Assembly: GCA_900317795.1 (NCBI GenBank)
Contig: ONIF01000067.1
Location: forward strand, 1-9,816
Length of the DNA: 9,816 bases
Direction of reading: 5' to 3'
Source of the DNA: an uncultured Eubacteriales bacterium
Lineage (GTDB): Bacteria; Bacillota; Clostridia; Oscillospirales; Acutalibacteraceae
The stretch's first letter is position 1; every line of letters starts with the position of its first letter. This document shows, piece by piece, positions 7,058 through 9,816 of this stretch. The notes under the pieces were generated by a model, which had not been told where the DNA came from, made no database searches, and saw nothing but the letters and a program-made list of their open reading frames with translations. The translations under genes were made by a program, and so were the position numbers.

Positions 7058-7520
7058 TCATGAACCGCTTTCTGCCACTTCAGAATTTCTCTTACGTTCT
7101 GCAATACCACCGGAGTGGGTATAATAGCTGTGTACATTTCTCGGCACCATCTGACATGTTTTGCAGTCTGGGCATTCATGCCATGTGAGATCATGGTCTT
7201 TCATATATTCCCTGACATCATTTGCTGTCCAGTCCGTTTTACCGTCTTTAGCACATTCATTCCATTTTTTTTTCATATTCGGCATTTGCTTTGCTGAAAT
7301 TCTTACTTCTATTTTCAGTCATGCTGATTTCAACCGTTTCTTCCGAGCACTCTGAAAAATCAGGCACACCGTCTTTATATTCTATACCTTCAAGACCGTA
7401 TTTCTTAAGTGTATCACTCACTTCTTTTCCATGCTCAGAGTTTTCATTAGGTATGAAACGAGAATTCCCTCTTTCACCTGTCCAATGACCTCTGACACCG
7501 TCACGAGGAGTATGTTTCAT
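7058..7520 (-). pseudogene. HNH/Endo VII-type nuclease domain, toxin-like, interrupted by a frameshift
   Basis: The first frame starts at ATG 7520, preceded by AGAGGAAG at 7533-7526, and ends after 87 residues at 7257. The rest continues in another frame down to 7058. Removing one A from the nine-A tract (7265-7273) joins them into a 153-residue protein. It opens with GHWTGERGNSRFIPNE (11-26), an entry typical of toxin C-terminal domains. The continued frame holds LTWHECPDC (111-119), MVPRNVH (124-130) and THSGGIAE (134-141), the WHH/WHE-type histidine motif of HNH/Endo VII nucleases. The catalytic motifs all lie after the break, so the 87-residue product should be inactive. In this class the domain usually sits at the end of a long secreted polymorphic toxin; here no delivery domain and no immunity gene are seen. 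It follows the channel gene by 32 bases on the same strand. Alternatives to a true pseudogene are a sequencing error or slippage at the A-tract. Confidence 0.65.
7265..7273 (-). other. Nine-A homopolymer at the frame junction of the nuclease gene
   Basis: The plus strand has nine consecutive T (nine A on the coding strand), exactly where the reading frame of the HNH gene changes. Eight A would read Tyr-Glu-Lys-Lys-Trp-Asn-Glu and restore the whole domain; nine A give Met-Glu-stop. Tracts of this length are known sites of polymerase slippage, of replication-slippage phase variation and of sequencing indels. Confidence 0.8.
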
Positions 7521-7552
7521 TCGTTCTTCCTCTGTTGTCAACAATTCATTAT

Positions 7553-9586
7553 TTATTTTGTTATGATCTCTATTACTATAATCTCGTTTTCAGGCTCAAG
7601 TGTCAATTTATCCTGCATGATTGTCAGCTCACTGTCATTATTTTTGGGCAGGAGAACTGCCGTATCAAGACCGTCATTATTTCCCTCCGTTCTTGAAAAA
7701 AGATAGCATACATTGTTTTTCATACAGCCTATGGGCAAATACTGATAATCGGTAGCCTCATATACCCACAATATCAGTTCACGTTTGCTGTCAAAGGTCA
7801 AATCACCATGATAATTACTAAAAAAGAGTGACGCTTTTACCGAGAAGATATTACATTTATTGACAAGCTGATTGTTTGAATTGACAGAGGCATCATCACC
7901 CTCAAAGGTAATCAAATCTTTGATACAGTCAAGGCGTACAGGATCTTTTCCAAGCTGTGCATAGAGGCAGCTTATAAATCTTTCACTGACTACGACTTGA
8001 TCTCTGTTTCTCTTTTCAATGATATTTTCATTCTGCATATCAAGGACTTCAACGATACAGTTATGTATATCTTTAACATCATTTCTTTTCAGGCTGTTCC
8101 AAAACAGCAGCGGCTTTTCATCAATGCTTGTTTCGTCACAATCCGCATCTGAAAGGAACAATACCGAATTGACATCATCAAGAATAGAACTGCCGTCTTT
8201 CTTTCCAAATGGTTCGGTAATATCCTTTACGATAACAGGGCTGCTGTCATCACCGAATAATGAACTGTATTCGGGGGAATTGCTGTAATAACTGATTTTT
8301 TCGGCATTTTCTTCCGTATCCATCAAAACAACTGTCAGCTTGAAATCGGGAAATTCCTTTTTGAAGCATACAAGGCTGTCAAGTATATAATCAAGCTTAT
8401 TGTTAGAGCCGATGATAAGGAGTTTAGGCTTGTCATTGGCAAGACAGGGAATGAATTTTTTATCGGGGAGTGGCTTTTTCAGAACATACTCACCTGAACC
8501 ATAGTTTTTTATGAGTATTTCGTTTTCGGAAATATACAGGCGTTTGTTCTCGATATCGAGAATCGGCATGGCTGAATCCTGTAATTTCAGTTCATCTGCA
8601 ATGGACAGGGATTCGGGAATGTCTTTCAGATAAAACTCAACGCCCTCAAAGCCGATAAGGTGTAGAAGAACATCGCAAAGAGAAGGCATTACGGCTGTGA
8701 CAGCCATGATTTTTCCGAGCAGTTCATTGATATTGACAGGGAAACAGTAATTCCCTGCCGTGAAAGGATATTCTCTGATAAGTTTTTCAGATTGCTTATC
8801 GGACACTTCGGGAATGACACACGGCATATTTTCGGTTACGTTTTTGCCAAGATAACTGTTTACGAACATGAACAGCTTAAAAACATTGAATTCGGAATTT
8901 TTAGCGTTATTCTGAACAGTTTCGTTTTCTTCACTGTCGGATTTCATAAGGAGTATGGTTCTTGCATCTTTCAGCCCTATCCTGTCCAAATCAAGCTGTG
9001 AAAAGGGACTGCCTTTTCTGATAATGATATTTTTGAATTTTTTATTTGCTTGATGAGCCCTGAATAAATTGTCAATTTGATGTCTGACCTCATTTTCATC
9101 TTTATTTGACAGTATCACGATATATGTATTTTTCATGTCGTCAAAGCAATAATCATAGATGATAGAAGGCACCTTGTGATTATAATTCAGAATAACGATA
9201 TGTTTTTTCAGTCTGAGTTTTCTGTGCGATGAAGCCGATTTTACCAATACATTTGTAATGATGTTGGTAACAAAACCGACTGTACCGCCTGTCAATGAAA
9301 CCATGCCGAGAAGTACAACAACAGTAGTAACTATCAAAGAAATCGGATAGTCACTGTATTGATATCTTCCGCTGGGGTTTACCATGAGCGTAAATGCAAA
9401 ACGCATCATTTCGGGAAATGTTCTGCCGGCATTTTCGGGCAAAAGCAAAAGCAGTGCCGAAGATAACGCTATCATTACTACATTGATAACGATGATGAAA
9501 ATAAAAACGAATATGCCGGGATTATTCTCCCTGTGTACAGACAATTTGTTCCTTAATTTTTGAAAAAAACTCAATTCAGTATCCAT
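7553..9586 (-). CDS. CASTOR/POLLUX-like RCK-containing ion channel protein
   Basis: 677 residues from ATG 9586, chosen because AAGGAG (9599-9594) lies seven bases upstream; a TTG at 9592 is in frame but is too close to that site. A basic N-terminus is followed by TM1 at about 24-49. A short pore-like segment, PEMMRFAFTLMVNPSG, lies at 58-73, and TM2 at about 81-115. After a basic linker, KKHIVILNYN (127-136) opens a first Rossmann-like RCK domain, and KPKLLIIGSNN near 385 opens a second. The order of two-helix pore, H-(I/V)-V-I-L strand and tandem RCK-like domains is that of CASTOR/POLLUX-related bacterial channels (about 600-700 residues). Ion selectivity cannot be read here: there is no TVGYG filter, and NPSG sits in the pore position. 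The glycine-rich nucleotide loop of RCK1 is degenerate (NYNHKVP), so nucleotide binding is doubtful. It is the first gene of a likely two-gene operon with the HNH gene. Confidence 0.75.
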   Translation of the reverse strand: MDTELSFFQKLRNKLSVHRENNPGIFVFIFIIVINVVMIALSSALLLLLPENAGRTFPEMMRFAFTLMVNPSGRYQYSDYPISLIVTTVVVLLGMVSLTGGTVGFVTNIITNVLVKSASSHRKLRLKKHIVILNYNHKVPSIIYDYCFDDMKNTYIVILSNKDENEVRHQIDNLFRAHQANKKFKNIIIRKGSPFSQLDLDRIGLKDARTILLMKSDSEENETVQNNAKNSEFNVFKLFMFVNSYLGKNVTENMPCVIPEVSDKQSEKLIREYPFTAGNYCFPVNINELLGKIMAVTAVMPSLCDVLLHLIGFEGVEFYLKDIPESLSIADELKLQDSAMPILDIENKRLYISENEILIKNYGSGEYVLKKPLPDKKFIPCLANDKPKLLIIGSNNKLDYILDSLVCFKKEFPDFKLTVVLMDTEENAEKISYYSNSPEYSSLFGDDSSPVIVKDITEPFGKKDGSSILDDVNSVLFLSDADCDETSIDEKPLLFWNSLKRNDVKDIHNCIVEVLDMQNENIIEKRNRDQVVVSERFISCLYAQLGKDPVRLDCIKDLITFEGDDASVNSNNQLVNKCNIFSVKASLFFSNYHGDLTFDSKRELILWVYEATDYQYLPIGCMKNNVCYLFSRTEGNNDGLDTAVLLPKNNDSELTIMQDKLTLEPENEIIVIEIITK

Positions 9587-9630
9587 AGCCAATCTCCTTA
9601 ATGATAATTTTTTTGAAAAGCCTCATCAAC

Positions 9631-9659
9631 ATTATATCAGTAATTTCTCTGCAATTCAA
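9631..9659 (-). promoter_or_regulatory. Promoter for the channel/nuclease operon
   Basis: Reading the minus strand, TTGAAT (9659-9654) and TATAAT (9636-9631) are separated by exactly 17 bases. Transcription would start near 9624, giving a leader of about 38 bases before ATG 9586. It lies in the 84-base gap after the preceding minus-strand gene, so the channel can be transcribed independently of that gene. Confidence 0.65.
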
Positions 9660-9670
9660 TTAAAAATGAT

Positions 9671-9814
9671 TCATTTTTCATATCTATTACACAATAACTC
9701 CATAACTTTCATTTTCAGACATTCATAACGCTTTCTTTTTTCTTCATTGGCAAAATGTGTTTCTCTTGATTGCTTTGTGCATACGCTGTAATCAAGAATT
9801 TCATCACCAAATTG
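9671..9814 (-). CDS. C-terminal end of an unidentified gene, partial at the right edge
   Basis: On the minus strand the frame beginning at 9814 is open for 47 codons from the edge and stops with TGA at 9673-9671. The residues look like a real protein end: EILDYSVCTKQ, then a charged helix FANEEKRKRYECLKMK and a final MELLCNRYEK. The other two frames of this strand close at stops inside the segment. I recognise no family. It points the same way as the channel gene, 84 bases upstream of it, but a promoter lies between them. Confidence 0.6.
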   Translation of the reverse strand, partial: QFGDEILDYSVCTKQSRETHFANEEKRKRYECLKMKVMELLCNRYEK

Positions 9815-9816
9815 TT

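Noticed and set aside
6979..7188. Plus-strand 69-codon frame starting TTG
   Set aside because: It runs through the strong terminator hairpin and across the antisense strand of the nuclease gene. It has a weak ribosome binding site and a composition (Phe/Ser/Leu-rich) typical of a shadow frame.
7058..7544. Two separate small minus-strand genes of 95 and 75 residues
   Set aside because: They overlap, and a one-base change in the A9 tract joins them into a single coherent nuclease domain. The first has a better start at ATG 7520, and no ribosome binding site supports the second start.
7553..9586. Classical K+ channel or TrkA uptake protein
   Set aside because: There is no TVGYG filter, the pore segment is NPSG-type, and two RCK-like domains follow a two-helix pore in the CASTOR/POLLUX order.
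9662..9678. Palindrome AAAAATGA-T-TCATTTTT at the end of the right-edge gene
   Set aside because: The arms are almost pure A/T and the one-base centre leaves no room for a proper loop, so it is a weak hairpin. It may be chance in AT-rich DNA.

Overview
The window is AT-rich DNA with Shine-Dalgarno sites ahead of nearly every gene and sigma-70/sigma-A type promoters with 17-base spacers. Together with the gene content this suggests a Gram-positive anaerobe of the Bacillota, most likely a gut Clostridia or Ruminococcus-like genome. That placement is inferred from composition and style of genes, not from a marker gene.

Left part (1-5203, plus strand): the downstream end of an operon. The tail of an unidentified gene runs in from the left edge and appears to overlap, in an ATGA junction, the start of a DUF4007 protein (67-894). 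A 1,430-residue P-loop ATPase resembling BrxC/PglY follows (902/911-5203). DUF4007 plus a giant ATPase is a pairing known from DNA-phosphorothioation-type defence and from BREX type 4, so this is probably the end of a defence island whose catalytic partners lie off the left edge. The ATPase carries a perfect, in-frame 51-bp tandem duplication within its nucleotide-binding core.

Middle (5204-7057): a plus-strand alanine/glycine:cation symporter gene (5340-6746) with its own promoter, then a 311-base gap without a convincing protein gene. The gap is unusually rich in signals. It has one perfect consensus promoter, a second near-consensus promoter exactly 100 bases further on, three helically phased TACACCA repeats abutting the second promoter, and a strong terminator hairpin with T-tracts on both sides. 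This looks like a small non-coding RNA gene.

Right part (7058-9816, minus strand): a CASTOR/POLLUX-like, RCK-containing ion-channel protein (7553-9586) with its own promoter. It is followed after 32 bases by a small HNH/Endo VII-type nuclease domain (7058-7520), which is broken by one base in a nine-A tract. Both sets of genes converge on the shared terminator at 7009-7056. The C-terminal 47 codons of another minus-strand gene enter from the right edge. No tRNA, rRNA, CRISPR array, insertion sequence or integrase gene was seen.
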